Assembly (NCBI GenBank): GCA_024362935.1
Contig: JANCRA010000006.1
Location: 31,985,924-32,049,923, forward strand
From: Setophaga petechia
Lineage: Eukaryota; Chordata; Aves; Passeriformes; Parulidae
Direction: 5' to 3'
DNA length: 64,000 nucleotides
Shown: one piece after another, positions 21,279 through 33,479 of the stretch
Layout of the letters: each line of letters begins with the position of its first letter
Position numbering within the stretch: the stretch's first letter is position 1
Position numbers and translations under genes: made by a program
The notes under the pieces: model-generated
What the model saw: only the letters and a program-made list of their open reading frames with translations
Told to the model about the DNA's origin: nothing
Database searches by the model: none

Positions 21279-21706
21279 TGTTGGAAAAGAAATGAAATTT
21301 AGCAAAATATTTAATTATGAGTTGTGTGAATCGTTTTTTTTGTGGAAGCTGTGTGTTGAGTTTTGTGTGTAACTTAGCAGGTAGTCTTAGGAACTTGATA
21401 AATAATTAACTAGTATAGGGAAGATTACAAGTTTAGCCGGTTTTTCTGAGGCAGCACAATGTGATAGGTAGAAGATGGATGATTTTGTTTTTGAGCTCAG
21501 GAATGTATTGCAAGGGGGGTTTGTCAGTTATTCAAGCTGAACTGTTTCTTGGATATTTTGTTATAGATTATGTGTATAAAGAAGAGCACCTGTACCCGAG
21601 AAAATGGGGTTCTGGCTTGGGACGTGAGTCCACGGACCCCCGGGGCCTCAATAAAGCACCGCACAAAACTTTTCCGAGTTTTGTGTCATTTATCTATCGA
21701 GCAACA
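21279..21706 (+). repeat. ERV-C 3' LTR (428 bp)
   Basis: Same length as the 5' copy and about 99% identical by eye. It ends GAGCAACA and is followed by the target duplication CAAC. Confidence 0.92.
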
Positions 21707-22316
21707 CAACCACCACAATCAAGACAGCGTCAGTCCCGGGAACCGGCGCTGGGTGAGACCAGAGGTTCCTCCAACAGAGTGACGGCTTCCCCTCAAAGGC
21801 TCACCCCGAGTGTTTCCAGTGTCCAGCTTATATACAGTTTATTCTGCCTGAGGCACAGATGACCACATCTTTCTATTCACTTCTTCAAATGCAAATCCAT
21901 TTCTATATATATGTTGAAATAGACAAAGAGGGTCCAGGTTGTAGACAGAAGTCTGAGCACACAGGAGAAACTTGCTTTCACATGTAATAAGTTGGTATCA
22001 GTTCCTGAGTGCCCAGATGTAATCAGGGCGAGTTTGAATCTTGTGAAATTCTTGGGACTCTGCAATTAATCATGGACCTGGAAAGCCCCGATGTTATCTC
22101 CCAGGTGCAGCAGACAAGAGAATCATCCTTGATGGTCCAGGAAGGTCCCATTCAGACGTTAAACAGGTCTGATGCTATCTTGATGCTGCCAGAAATTAGT
22201 TACAATTTGAATAGAACTCTGTTCCTGGCTGGGGAGATTAAAACATTATTTCTACAATATTTTATACCCGCACATATATATTTATACAGCATGAATTAAC
22301 TACATTACATATCACA
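21707..22316 (-). repeat. ERV-B 3' LTR, main piece
   Basis: On the minus strand it begins TGTGATATGTAA at 22316. TATATAAG is at 21834-21827, and the AATAAA expected downstream lies beyond the ERV-C insertion at 13226-13221. The two pieces together make an LTR of about 700 bp. It is older than ERV-C, which interrupts it. Confidence 0.7.
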
Positions 22317-22330
22317 AATCCCTCCCCATT
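22317..22330 (-). other. ERV-B polypurine tract
   Basis: AATGGGGAGGGATT on the minus strand directly before the LTR start. Confidence 0.7.
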
Positions 22331-22423
22331 TATTTTTACCGATTTAATTCATGCTACAATTCTAATTTTCTACTTCTACCCTTCACCAATAACAGGACTC
22401 CCACAAGTAGAATGTTACACAAT

Positions 22424-22970
22424 TCAGTATTCCCCTGGTGGGATGTCCTGGTACGTTACATTATTCATTTTGACAGTTGTTTGTTTTTCAAATTTCACCA
22501 GTGCTTCAGCAGCACTGCTGGCATACTTCTTTTCCTCCAACTGTAGGATCTTTGGTGTGTTGCCTCCGGAAACTCCTTCCGAGTCCACAGGAACTACAGC
22601 GATTTGCATTCCCTGGACCACAGAATGGATCAGTCTGATAAAGCATGGAATCAGACATGGGAGAAATAGGATTCCTGCTACTGAACAGAGTACAAGAAAC
22701 ATTACTTTGTTCCACCAAGCCCCATCAAATAATTTTTCCCACCATGATGACTGCAAAATTGAATCCCATTTTTGGACGGGGACATGGGCCACCTTTTTGA
22801 TTTTGGCTGCCAAACCTCTTACGGTTTCCCCATTGTGGTGGTTCCACCGGAAATATGTTTTTAGAGATTTCTGGGATATGCTGTGCTCGGGCCAATGGGT
22901 GCTCAGATTTTAATATTAGCACCTGGTGTGGCCAATGGGGATGTTTGGACATGCCTCTGAGGACACTCAC
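22424..22970 (-). pseudogene. env: ERV-B env, C-terminal remnant
   Basis: An open stretch of 129 codons (22813-22424) carries a membrane-proximal region rich in Trp (SSWWEKLFDGAWWNKV), a membrane span (MFLVLCSVAGILFLPCL) and a cytoplasmic tail, so it is the end of a retroviral TM subunit. A second open piece in another frame (to about 22970) continues upstream after a frameshift near 22810. Nothing further upstream could be assigned. The closest retroviral group is not clear from so short a piece. Confidence 0.7.
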
Positions 22971-24379
22971 CCAGGGGTTAAAAGCAGGGCTGTCCCTCTT
23001 GGAGCCCTCTTTGAATTTCCGGCGAGAGGCGTTAGATCTCTCCCCCCGGCCTAGCTGCTAGCTGGGCGGGGGGAAGGGAAAAGCCACGCGGCCCAGGAAG
23101 GTAGGCCTGAACCCCCCTGAGGGTGGAAGGGTGGAAGAGAGAGAGGAAGATGGAGAGAGGGCGAGAGAGGGAGGCGAGGCTCGGGCCTCGCCCCCAGCCT
23201 CTCCCCCGTGCAGGCGGCTGTCTGCGAGCTCCCTGCTCCTGGAGCGAGCCGCTGGGGCGGAGCTCGGCCTTGCTGGGGCCGCGCCGCGGATGCGGTGGCA
23301 CAGCGGAGAGCGAGAGACGGCGTTGAAAGTGCAGCAGAGAGAGAGAGAGACCCCAGGAGCCATCGGACAGCCCCCCACCCACAGAGAGAGAGCTGTGCCT
23401 GGGACTGTTATCTTGGACTGTGATACCATGTGCGGCTGCGGCCAAAGGCGGGGGGCAGTGTGGCGAGAAGCTCAGCCGCTTGTGAGAGCTTTTAACCCTT
23501 TGTGGACAATGAAAGCTTTACAGAACATTAGCCCTTCCTAGAAGAGAGATAAGAGTCGAGGATGAAGAAGGAAATGGGCCAGTGGTGGGGTCTGGCAAGT
23601 GAAAGATGTTAGAGGAATTGAGAAGATGGAGTGGCATTTTTGCTGGACTCTTTTTTGTATTGCCATGGACAGTTTCCTTGTGCTGTAGAGACTGCATTCC
23701 AGGGGGAAACAAGGACTCAGAGCCAAGAGAGTTCAGAGTTGAGACCCCTCGGCCCCAGGGGCTGTAAAAGAAATGGGGGGGACAAAGGTCCCAGAGGTGA
23801 GACCGTGCTCTGTTTGGAACGGGACGAGGCATCCTTAAAAAGATCACCCTCAAAGCAGGCCCTGCCCCATGCACGGTGGTGAGAGCACCAGGCATGGAAG
23901 GAAGATGTCGCAATGGCAAAAGGATCTCTGGGCGGTGCTGCGTGTGACAAGCAGCCCATGGCACAGGGAAGGACTCCGTCTACTCTTGATGAACTGAGGA
24001 TTTGATTATTCAAAGGGTGGTGCCAGACCGAGTGTTGATAATTTTGGGGAATGTAAATGTATTGGGAATTAGGTGGGAGGAGGAGGGGGAGTGTTTCTGT
24101 GCGGTTTTCATTTTCCATGTGTGGTTTTTTTTTTTCCTTCTTCTTTGTAGTTTAGTTAATAAAGTTTTTTTTTGAACTGAGACTAAAACTTATTCAGGCA
24201 AAATGAGTATATTGTAGTCAAAGTTAGTTCATATTTGAGTTCACAGAATTGTTCTATATGTAATTATAATTGAAGCTTTAGAACTAGAGAGCACCTCTAT
24301 CCAAAGCAATATTAGATAGCCTTAGTCCCAAGTGTTTAATCAGTATACTAAATCCATGAGAAAACCTTCTGAGATAAAA
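22971..24379. other. Unclassified repeat-like stretch
   Basis: GC-rich and GAGA-rich at 23040-23400, then a segment ending in TTAATAAAG with T-rich tracts near 24120-24175, resembling an LTR end on the plus strand. No coding potential was recognised and no boundaries could be fixed. Confidence 0.35.
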
Positions 24380-26119
24380 GATTTAAACCTATCCACTGTA
24401 GTAATTCACAGAGATCAGGTATATAAAAAGCAAGAATAGCAGGAACAAGAACTGTGGACACTTCAAAAGATTAGAAAAGAAGAAATCAACGTAAGGTGCC
24501 AGATAGTTAATGAGACAGTTTATGAAAGACCAGATGAAATTAGTGTTGTAACTTCTCCCGGTGTATACGAACACCAAGAAGTTTTTAATAACCTAAGTGA
24601 ATCAGACTGTTAGTGTGATTTCACCTTGATACAGCCTGTAAAAGTAACTTGCCTTTAAGCTCAAGATGCTATCAGACTTTCATTTAAATTCAGAGTAGAC
24701 GTTGCACCTTTTACAACAACAAGACCTCATACAGCCTATACTAGAACACAAATAGTTCAGACACAGCCCAAACTTGAACCTAAAGTATATGAAACAAGCC
24801 CCTATGTAGTGAGAAATGTAAGTGAGCAACAACTATTGTTCAATCCAGAATAGTCTCTCAAACGTGTTGAATTGCTAATGCAAATTAACATCTCAGAAAT
24901 CCAACCAGCCTGCTCCTCCTTCTTAAAAACATCCTTTGAAAGCTAGACAACATAGTTACAGAAACAAGTATATCTCAAGAGCAGAATAAAAAAAGATCTA
25001 ACTGAGATATTAAAGACAAGATTAAGAGTTTTAAATAAAATTGATTCAGAAATACTGATGAATAAACTAGCCACTGCAGCAAGTAGCCTAACCAAATTGA
25101 AACAGCCTTTACAGTCATCTCTATTAGCATTAAGAACTAGCCAGTAGCAGATTTCAAAAGTACTGCCTAAGTTAGAAACAGCCAGAAACCAAGACCACAA
25201 GTTAATAGTAGATGCACTTAGTACAGTTCAAGATAATGTGTCTTTAGCTTTCAGTTGTATACAAGCACAGTTATAGATGCAAGCAACAGCAGCTTTGATC
25301 ATACGAGAAGGGGGTGAAAGTAATTTTCCAACTGAAATTCAGAAAATTGTCTAAGATAATGCAATTGATTTTGAAAAAAAGTTTCAGTCCTAGTAGACTA
25401 TAGTAAATTTCACCTATGATCCTGCTTCTAATGCAGCCACTGCCTTTGTGCTTACCGTACGTAATGCCACTGTTTATGTTATTCATCCTATCATTGCACT
25501 AGAATTAAACCATGAAAAAACAATACTCTACCCTTCAGAACATAGAATGTAAGCACGAAAGATGAATAAGAAGTAGCAAACAGTAAACTTAGAGCCCTGC
25601 ATTACTAGAGAACAGCTAAGATTCATCTGTAAAAACAATACTATTAATGCCCAAGATGTGTGTTTAGACACTGAACAGAGTATCTGCCACTTCAAAGTTC
25701 ATCCAGTCACTGGCCACAAAACTGTACTCGTATATACTAGAAAAAAATGTGTGCGCCTGAAAACTGCCCGTGCTGCTATAAAAATGGATAGCAATGATGT
25801 TATTCTGTCTAGTAGAAATCATTCTAATTTCTGTATTTGTAACTTTGTAAAAATTGTCAAGTGTAACTTTTCGTACTCAGCTCCAGTGACATCCCACCAG
25901 CTGATTAAAACCAATTATACAATGTATCACCGACTATCACCTACCCCTATTAGAATGAACCTTACATTACTGAAACAATTGATTAAGCACCAAGACCTAC
26001 TAGAAATCTTAGAAGAAATCCAAAAGAATAGAAAAAAAACCTTAATTACTGTCCAACATGATACAAGAGAAATAACCAGAGTTCTACAAAAAGTAAAACA
26101 GAATGTAGATCATCACTAG
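24380..26119 (+). pseudogene. env: Envelope-like remnant of a class III or foamy-like ERV
   Basis: A degenerate frame about 580 codons long, broken by many stops; the last 153 codons (25658-26119) are open. It is rich in N-glycosylation sites and paired Cys residues (CICNFVKIVKCNFSY, NYT, NLT) and is followed by a short hydrophobic segment, then an A-rich polypurine tract and an LTR. The glycoprotein character and the position just before the 3' LTR argue for Env. Class III elements of the ERV-L type usually lack env, so a foamy-virus-like origin is suggested, but this rests on weak resemblance only. No pol or gag of this element was found in the window. Confidence 0.45.
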
Positions 26120-26352
26120 TGAAATGTGATCTTTGAGTAGTCACCAACTGCAAATAGAATCTTTAACAAGCTGTGTCACCCCATTGTAGTTTTGCTAATA
26201 TTAGTTAGAATCAGTTTAAGATTATCTTGAAATTAGATAATATTACGACGAATAGCTGTATTAACCTCTTTATCAAACGTACATAGTAAAGCATTAAGAG
26301 ACACTTATTACCATAAAAGTTTGCATTAAGTAAAAGAATTTACTTATTTTCT

Positions 26353-26366
26353 AAAAAAAAGAAAAA
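26353..26366 (+). other. Polypurine tract before the 26367 LTR
   Basis: AAAAAAAAGAAAAA, immediately followed by TGAGACGGAG, the LTR start. Confidence 0.6.
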
Positions 26367-26802
26367 TGAGACGGAGTAAAAATCCCCCTAAGTAAAAATC
26401 CCTTTTGAATTAGGTTAAAAGTCTAAAAAGGGTGAAAAGTCTGTAAGCCAAAGCTGAAGGAAAAACTGCAAAACAGAGATACTGAAGAGACTGATAAAGT
26501 AATCAGAGACATGAAGCAAGGCCAGGACAACCTGACCTAGGAATTCCTTTTGATAAAGAAGAACTAGCAGCAAATGTCACGCTGAAGTCTACAAAAATGA
26601 ATATGTATGAGCCTCTTGTGAAACTGTATGCATATGTATGTAGAAGGAGGATAAAAGGAGACCTGAAATTCTCGGAGGTACGCATGCCTTTTAGTACCTT
26701 TGAGGTACGCATGCGTCCAGCGCTGCAATAAATACATATCGGATCTTCGGCTCTTAACAACTTTTACAAAGTTGTGTGGGTTTCTTTTTTCTCCGCAAAA
26801 CA
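26367..26802 (+). repeat. 3' LTR of the foamy/ERV-L-like element
   Basis: TGAGACGG to CAAAACA, 436 bp. It contains a TATA-like ATAAAAGG at 26651-26658, two copies of GAGGTACGCATGC just before the transcription start region, and AATAAA at 26727-26732. No 5' LTR was seen. Confidence 0.7.
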
Positions 26803-28482
26803 CTTTCCCCTAAGTAGGAGCCTGCTTTGCTTATTCCAGGTACCGTCTCACAGCAGAGACCAAGGAGAGGATGTTCTCATGGGGGCACTGGCATTGTGCC
26901 AGTGTCAAACCATGACATTATGAATTCTGAAAAGTTTCTGAGGCATCCAAACTGTTGCTTTTAGTGATCAATATGTTCACAGGAGATCCCTAATGTGCTT
27001 ACAGCCACTCTGCCCATGGACACCACCAGCATCACTTTTGCTGGAGGCATCAGGCTCAGTCTGAGCTGTCCTTTCTCCAAGCTGCAAATAGAACCTGCCC
27101 TCAGCCAGTGCCCTGCAAACAGGCAGGGTTCTGTCAGGCCAAGGAGAGTGCACAGAGATTTGGAGTCTGTGAGTGCTGGCAGGGAGAGATCAGGCACAGG
27201 GAAACACCTGCATGAGGAAATTCTCCAGGAAGCAGAGAGAAGATCAGGCAAGGGGAGAAAACAGAACCCAGCAATGCTGTGGCAGGGAGAGTTTAGAGAT
27301 GTCCACAGGATCCCCTGCAGTGCAGCCCCTCCCTCTGAACAAGCCCCCTCCCTCCTGTGCCCCAGCCAAGCCTCTGCCCTCAGGGCCGGGGCTCCAAGGC
27401 ATGCAGCCCCTCCTATGCAGGCAGAGCTGCAGCAGAGCCGTGGGGCAGCTCTGCAGCCCCGGGACCAGTTCCCTCTGCAGAGCACAGGGCTGGGAGCAGC
27501 TGCCCGGCCCTGGGGGCTCTGGCAGGGGGCACAGCTGGCTCAGGGTGACGCTGTCCCCAGTGCTGGGCTCTGGGCAATGCTGTCAGTGCAGCCAGGGAAG
27601 GAGCTGCATCTCCCTCAATCCAATGCCATCGTAAGGACACTTGGAAGTGTCCCTGAGATTTCAGTCAAGGCTGGGAGCTTCAATCCAGGATGCAAACCTG
27701 TCCTGTAGCATCTCTGTGTTATCTGAAAGCCCCAGGGTGAGGCACAGAGATGAGAAAATGCTTTTGGGTTGGTGAAATGAGCCCCGTGTGTCCCTGGGTA
27801 CAAATGTGGGGCTGACACCTTGAGAGGGCGATGGACATTTGGTGGACTGTGGGGAATCCATCTGCTCTCAGAAGTGTTGGGATGGTTTTTAAAGGAAACA
27901 TGGGAGGGTGATCATCCTCTATCTGAGAATGGAGAAAGCCCAGAGTATCCTGGAACAGGACAGGGAGACAGACCTCCTCCCCTCACTCCACTCACCACCT
28001 TGCCTCAGAGAACTCGCTCTGTTCTCCCTGAGGCCAGCAAAAATGCTGAGAAATTCTAACACCCAAAAATAGTCAGAAGGAGAGGTGGAAGAGGAGCTGT
28101 AAAAACTCTAGAATATTTAAACAGACTTTACCATTCCTGCTCTCTGGCAGTGGGGGTGCAGATGCTCACAGGGCCTTCTGTGTTAACAGGGTTTCCAAGA
28201 GGAACAAGAGGACAGGTCCCTGTCCTCCTCCCATGTCTGTACAGTAAGGATGAATAAAAAAAAACCTGTGTGTAGCTGCCCTGCACATGAAGTCCCACTC
28301 GGCCAGAACCAAACAGGGCTCCCCACTTAGACCTGAAGGAAAATCCGGCAGAAAATCAAGGGTGTCAGAATGTTACGGGAGAAGGGTCTTTGGGAAAAGG
28401 CTTTGATTTTGCTGGAAGAAGTTTCTCCTAACCTGTCACTGACTTTTCTCCATGAACAGCTCCCCAAGTCCAGCCCCAGCAA
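26803..28482. other. Non-coding host stretch
   Basis: No gene or repeat recognised with confidence. It precedes the olfactory receptor pseudogene and may hold its 5' exon or promoter. Confidence 0.5.
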
Positions 28483-29404
28483 ATGTCCAACAGCAGCTCC
28501 ATCAGGCACTTCCTCCTGCTGGCATTGGCAGACACGTGGCAGCTGCAGCTCCTGCACTTCTGCCTCTTGCTGGGCATCTCTCTGGCTGCCCTCCTGGGCA
28601 ACAGCCTCATCATCAGTGCCGTAGCCTGCAGCCACCACCTGCACACGCCCATGTTCTTCTTTCTGCTCAACCTGGCCCTCAGCGACCTGGGCTCCATCTG
28701 CACCACTGTCCCCAAAGCCATGCACAATTCCTTCTGGGGCACCAGGGACATCTCCTACACTGGATGTACCGCACAACTCTTTCTGATTTACCTCTTCTTT
28801 GGATCAGAGCTTTCCCTCCTGACCATCATGTGCTACGACCGCTACGTGTCCCCTGCACTGCGGGACCCTTCTGGGCAGCAGAGCTTGTGCCCACATGGCA
28901 GCAGCTGCCTGGGCCAGTGCCTTTCTCAATGCTCTGCTGCACACAGCCAATACATTTTCCCTGCCCCTGTGCCATGGCAATGCCCTGGGCCAGTTCTTCT
29001 GTTAGGTGCCAGAGATCCTCAAGGTCTCCTGCTCACATTCAAACCTCAGGGAACTTGGCCTAATTGCTGTTAGTGTGTTTTTCGCATTTGGCTGTTTTGT
29101 GTTCATTGTTTTCTCCTATGTGCAGATCTTCAGGGCCGTGCTGAGAAACCCTTCTGAGCAGGGACGGCACAAAGCCTTTTCCACCAGCCTCCCTCACCTG
29201 GCCGTGCTCTCTTTGTTCCTCAGCACTGTTATCTTTGCCCACCTGAAGCCCCCCTCCATGTCCTCCCCATCCCGTGATCTGGCCCTGTCAGTTCTGTACT
29301 CAGTGGTGACTCCAGCCCTGAACCCCCTCATCTACAGCCTGAGGAACCAGGAGCTCAAGGCTGCAGTGTGGAGACTGATGACTGGATTCTTTCAGAAGCA
29401 TTAA
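28483..29404 (+). pseudogene. Olfactory receptor pseudogene (family 14-like)
   Basis: Seven-transmembrane odorant receptor. From ATG 28483 it reads TM1 with GNSLI, the HTPMFFFL loop, the LSDLG start of TM2 and the MCYDRYV motif at the end of TM3. Immediately after that, near 28850, bases are missing and the frame shifts. The second frame continues with CAHMAAAAW and FSLPLC, then has a stop TAG at 29003-29005. It goes on with SYVQIF, RHKAFSTSLPHL (TM6 start) and the TM7 motif NPLIYSLRNQELKAA to 29404. Sequence style matches the large avian expansion of family 14. Two lesions make it a pseudogene. Confidence 0.92.
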
Positions 29405-30553
29405 ACTTTTTGCCAGTGTTTGCAAATCACATGCAGTGAAAGTCATCTTTGATTCTTCTTGTTGGTTTCACCTTGGAAGGTCTTTGTCTTGGTTTTCTTT
29501 TTTTCATATTGTCCACTAATAAAGTCATTGTGCCATTTTTCATTTTGTTTCTCTCCACCTTTTCTGTGGCCACAGACTGTGTTAATGAGGGGCTGCACTC
29601 TTAGTGTCTTTAAAAAAACTAAAGGATCTCCCAGCAGAGTTTTCTGCAGAGATGCCCTTTTGTTGCCTTCTCTGGAGCTGCAGCAGCAATGTCTGTGTGC
29701 AGAGCTGGGGGCAGATCGGTGCTGGCCCAGCAGCTGTGCCCAGCAGCAGCAGCACTTGGTGTTGCCAGTGCTGCTGCCGTGGCCCTGCCCCGCTGCCCTG
29801 GTGGCCCTGGTGTTGCTGCAGGGCCTGAGTGCTCTCGGGGCCGGGCACAGCCCTGGGGGTGGCAGTGCCGGGGCTGCAGCAGGGACAGGCCATGGGCACT
29901 GCTGGGGCAGCACTGAAGCCTCAGGCCAGGCCCTGAGGGCTCCAGGCTCCTTGCCCAGGCTCTCTCAAGAACACACCCAGGCCAATGCTCCGCACAGAAA
30001 ACCCCCGTGAGCAGCCCTAGGCTGGCCGGGGGCAGGCTGGGGGCAAACAGCATGGCTGGGGCTCTGCAAGGGCCCTGGGGCAGAGGGGAAGGAGCAGCAG
30101 AGCAGGGGCTGATCCATCCCCAGTGCGCTGCACAGCCCAGGGCAGCGTCCCAGAGCGTCCTCATGGAGCTGCCAACAACATCCCCCCTCTGCAGCCCTGG
30201 CCTCTCCCCCAGCTCACACAGGTGCCCCATCCTTGCAGGCACAGACACGGCAGCACTGGCTCAGCAGCCCCTGTTTGCATTGCACACAGCAGGCGGGAGC
30301 ACCCCCATGCTGGTGCTGTGGCGACATGAACCTGAGGGAGCACAAATGCCATCAGCCCCTGGGGCCAGCAAGGGCTGGGGGACACCAGGGAAATCACTCA
30401 GCTTTGTCCTGGCCTCTGCGGTCAGCTGGAAAGTTTGTTCCCATCGGCTGGGAGTTTCCTGTCCCACTGCAGACACTGTTGCTCAGAGCCAGGACTGCCT
30501 GGCAGCCACCCCTAAACTGCCCTCAGCATTTTCTTTACTTCTCCTTTGCTTTC
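29405..30553. other. Non-coding host stretch
   Basis: GC-rich in its second half. Long chance ORFs occur, but no protein family was recognised. Confidence 0.5.
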
Positions 30554-31206
30554 TGTCCAGGTTTAGAGTAAATTTGGGGAAGAATCCCCCAAGGAGCTCC
30601 GGTGGGAAAAAAACCAGATCCAATCGGCCCCTCCCCCTCCCCAACTGGTCCGGGAGGAAAAAATACCTCCTTGGACGAAGGTGGGAAAAAACCTGCTTAT
30701 TAAACAATAAAACTAAAACAGTATCAGACAATGAGACCCCTTGCCACTCTAAAAGAGATGACAAACTGAGAAAACCCTGTCCCTGGGTTGCAGCTCACTC
30801 AGTCTCTGATCAGTCCCTCCGGTGCTGGAATTGTCGCAGGCCAGGCCCGGCCTGGTGGGCCAGAAATGTGAGCTGCCGGTGCTCCCCTGGGTGTTCAGTC
30901 CAGAGCAGGTTTCAAGAGCTCCAAAGGAAAGGAGAAAAAAAACACAGTCCAGGGAACTTCTTTGTCTCAAGCTAGCTAACACTAACTAAAAAGCTAAAGA
31001 AGAGCTCTGTCCGCCGTCTGTCTGCAGACAACAACAGTCAGGAGGAAGAATGTGGGGGAGTGCAATGTCTGGAGGAAAAAAAACAACCTGTGCATTTCTC
31101 TCCCCCTTCACTCTCTGCAATAATTCTTAAAGGTGCAAAACTTACTATTCAGCATGAACAGAACAAGATGATTGGGGAAAAAGCATCATACAGCCAACTC
31201 AGGACA
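30554..31206 (-). repeat. ERV-D 3' LTR (653 bp)
   Basis: Aligns by eye over its length with 37716-38360, with many substitutions and small indels. The purine run GGGGATAAGGGGTAAAA precedes it on the minus strand (31223-31207). Confidence 0.8.
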
Positions 31207-31357
31207 TTTTACCCCTTATCCCCATATCGTCTGCTTATTACTAAAACTAATATAAATTCTAACTCTACAAACACATACATTATACATCCATTATACAGCT
31301 ATACACAGATAATGGTAATAGCATTCAGCATTCAGCAGTGATATTTACACATAGGTT

Positions 31358-32350
31358 TTATCCAACAATCAGATCTCCCTGAGGTACACATCGTGTTCTT
31401 CCATCTTTTTGTATTATCCACCATGTGAAATCTGGTCCCTGAGCAAAAACAACCCCACAAATGGGTTTGTCTGTATTCGAGGCAGAATTAATCCAAACTG
31501 TCTTCCCTAACAAACCTCTGACGTGTACCACTGGGACTTTGTCTCCATCTACTCTATGCAAAGGCTCAGACTGGGCAGGGCCCACTCGGTTAGTAGAGCC
31601 TCGGGTGTTAACAAACCAGGTGGCTTTTGCCAGATGCTGCTCCCAGTTTTTGAAAGATCCCCCACCTAATGCTCTCAATGTGGTTTTTAACAGTCCGTTG
31701 TACCTCTCCACTTTGCCTGCAGTTGGTGCATGGTAGGGAATATGGTACACCCAGTCAATGCCATGTTCCCTAGCCCAGGTGTTGATAAGGCTGTTCTTGA
31801 AATGAGTCCCGTTGTCTGACTCAATCCTCTCAGGGGTACCATGTCTCCACAGAACTTGCTTTTCAAGGCCCAGGATGGTGTTCCGGGCCGTAGCATGAGG
31901 CACAGGGTGGGTCTCCAGCCATCCCGTGGTGGCTTCCACCATGGTCAGCACGTAGCACTTGCCCTGGCGTGTCTGGGGCAGGGTGATGTAGTCAATCTGC
32001 CAGGCCTCCCCATACTTGTACTTGGAGCACCGCCCACCATACCACAGGGGCTTCACTCGCTGGGCCTGCTTGATGGCAGCACACATCTCACAGTCATGGA
32101 TGACCTGAGAAATACTGTCCATGGTTAGATCCACCCCTCGGTCTCGTGCCCACTTATAGGTGGCATCCCTGCCCTGATGGTCTGAGGCATCATGGGCCCA
32201 TCGAGCTAGAAATAACTCTCCTTTATGTTGCCAATCTACGTCTGTCTTTGACACCCTTATCTTCACAGCCTGGTCTACCTGCTCATTGTACATTGGCTTT
32301 ACTTTTGGGGACATGGGCATCTACGTGGTGGACTTTCACCAGCAGCCTCC
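31358..32350 (-). pseudogene. pol: ERV-D integrase (pol C-terminal part)
   Basis: The frame is open for 320 codons from 32320. The HHCC zinc domain (ARWAHDASDHQG, then CEMCAAI) is followed by the catalytic core with QIDYITLP, ESDNGTHF and the Glu in KVERYNGLLK, giving the D,D-35-E triad. The HAPTAGK...YNGLLKTTLRA block is of the ERV-L type. Upstream it is interrupted by the solo LTR at 32351-32744. Confidence 0.9.
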
Positions 32351-32744
32351 TGTGACAGTGTTCACAGGGGTTTTTGAATGTGGGAAGAGACGAGAATGTT
32401 GACTCCACATTTCAGAAGGTTTGATTTATTATTTTATTTTATATATTACATTAAAACTATACTAAAAGAATATAAGTAAAGGTTTCATCTCAGAAGGATA
32501 GCTAAGCTAAGAATAGAATCAAAAAGAATGATAACAAAGGCAGCTGTCCCAGACTCTCTGTCTGAGCCAGCTGGGCTGTGATTGGCCATTAATTTTAAAC
32601 ATCCAAGATAGGCCAATCACAGACCCACCTGTTGCATTCTGCAGCAGCAGATAACCATTGTTTACATTTGTTCCTGAGTCCTCTCAGCTTCTCAGGAGGA
32701 AAAAATCCTAAGGAAGGACTTCTCCTAAAAAGATGTCTGAGACA
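32351..32744 (-). repeat. Solo LTR inside ERV-D pol, 6-bp target duplication
   Basis: On the minus strand TGTCTCAGACATC to CACTGTCACA, 394 bp. It is flanked by GCCTCC at 32345-32350 and 32745-32750. The duplication size fits a betaretrovirus-type (ERVK) element. A related fragment is at 10878. Confidence 0.88.
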
Positions 32745-33330
32745 GCCTCCCTACCCTGGTAGCAATGTCTTTCCACTCTTCAGCAGCCCAAATTGGTTTT
32801 CCTCTACGCTGCCAGTTAGACTCTTTCCATCTCTCCAGCCTTCCCCACAGAGCATTGGCTACCATCCATGAATCAATATAAAGGTAGAGCTTTGGCCACT
32901 TCTCTCTTTCAGCAATGTCCAGGGCCAGTTGAATGGCTTTGAGTTCAGCAAGTTGGCTTGATCCACCTTCTCCTTCAGTGGCCTCTGCGACCTGTTGTGT
33001 GGGGCTCCATACAGCTGCTTTCCACTTCTGGTTCATTCCCACAATGCAGCAAGAACCATCAGTGAAAAGAGAGTGTATCGTGTATCCTCTGCTGGCAGTT
33101 GGTTATATGGTGGTGCTTCTTCAGCACATGACACTTTTTATTCCTCTTTATCAGCAAGACTAAAGTTTTCACCTTCTGGATGGTTTCTAATTATTTCCAG
33201 AATCCTAGGGCTATTCAGTTTTCCAATACAGGTGTACTGTGTGATGAGAGCAATCTATTTGCTCCATGTAGCACTGGTGGCATGGTGCGTAGAGGGAACT
33301 TTTGCACCCCAGTACTGCTAGTCGAGGTGC
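32745..33330 (-). pseudogene. pol: ERV-D RNase H region
   Basis: Reads MNQKWKAAVWSPTQQ, then SSQLAELKAIQLAL and YIDSWMVANALWG, which are RNase H blocks of ERV-L pol. It continues the pol frame on the other side of the solo LTR. Upstream of 33042 it is degraded. Confidence 0.8.
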
Positions 33331-33479
33331 CAGAAGGAGTTCAGTGCTTCAGTGCCAATCACCTCTGAGGCAGCCTGGACTCCTTCATAGGCTGCTAAAA
33401 TTTCTTCCTCTGTTGGAGTATAGTTGGCTCCGGACCCTCTGTAGCTTTGACTCCAAAATCCCAGTGGTCAGCCTCGAGT

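Larger units (their letters stand above)
13259..21706 (+). mobile_element. ERV-C: gammaretrovirus-like provirus with many stop codons
   Basis: Two 428-bp LTRs with about four differences enclose primer site, leader, gag, pro-pol and env in gammaretroviral order, with gag and pol in one frame. It is flanked by the 4-bp duplication CAAC (13255-13258 and 21707-21710), the size known for gammaretroviruses. It sits inside the LTR of ERV-B. About fifteen in-frame stops occur, all TAG or TGA. Confidence 0.93.

Noticed and set aside
23032..23445. CpG-island gene start near 23200
   Set aside because: GC- and GAGA-rich, but no start exon with a plausible continuation was found; more likely part of an unclassified repeat.
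27000..27708. A 237-codon ORF upstream of the olfactory receptor
   Set aside because: Composition-driven; no splice or domain evidence.
30007..30975. A 322-codon ORF as a gene
   Set aside because: It crosses the boundary into the ERV-D LTR and shows no protein family features.
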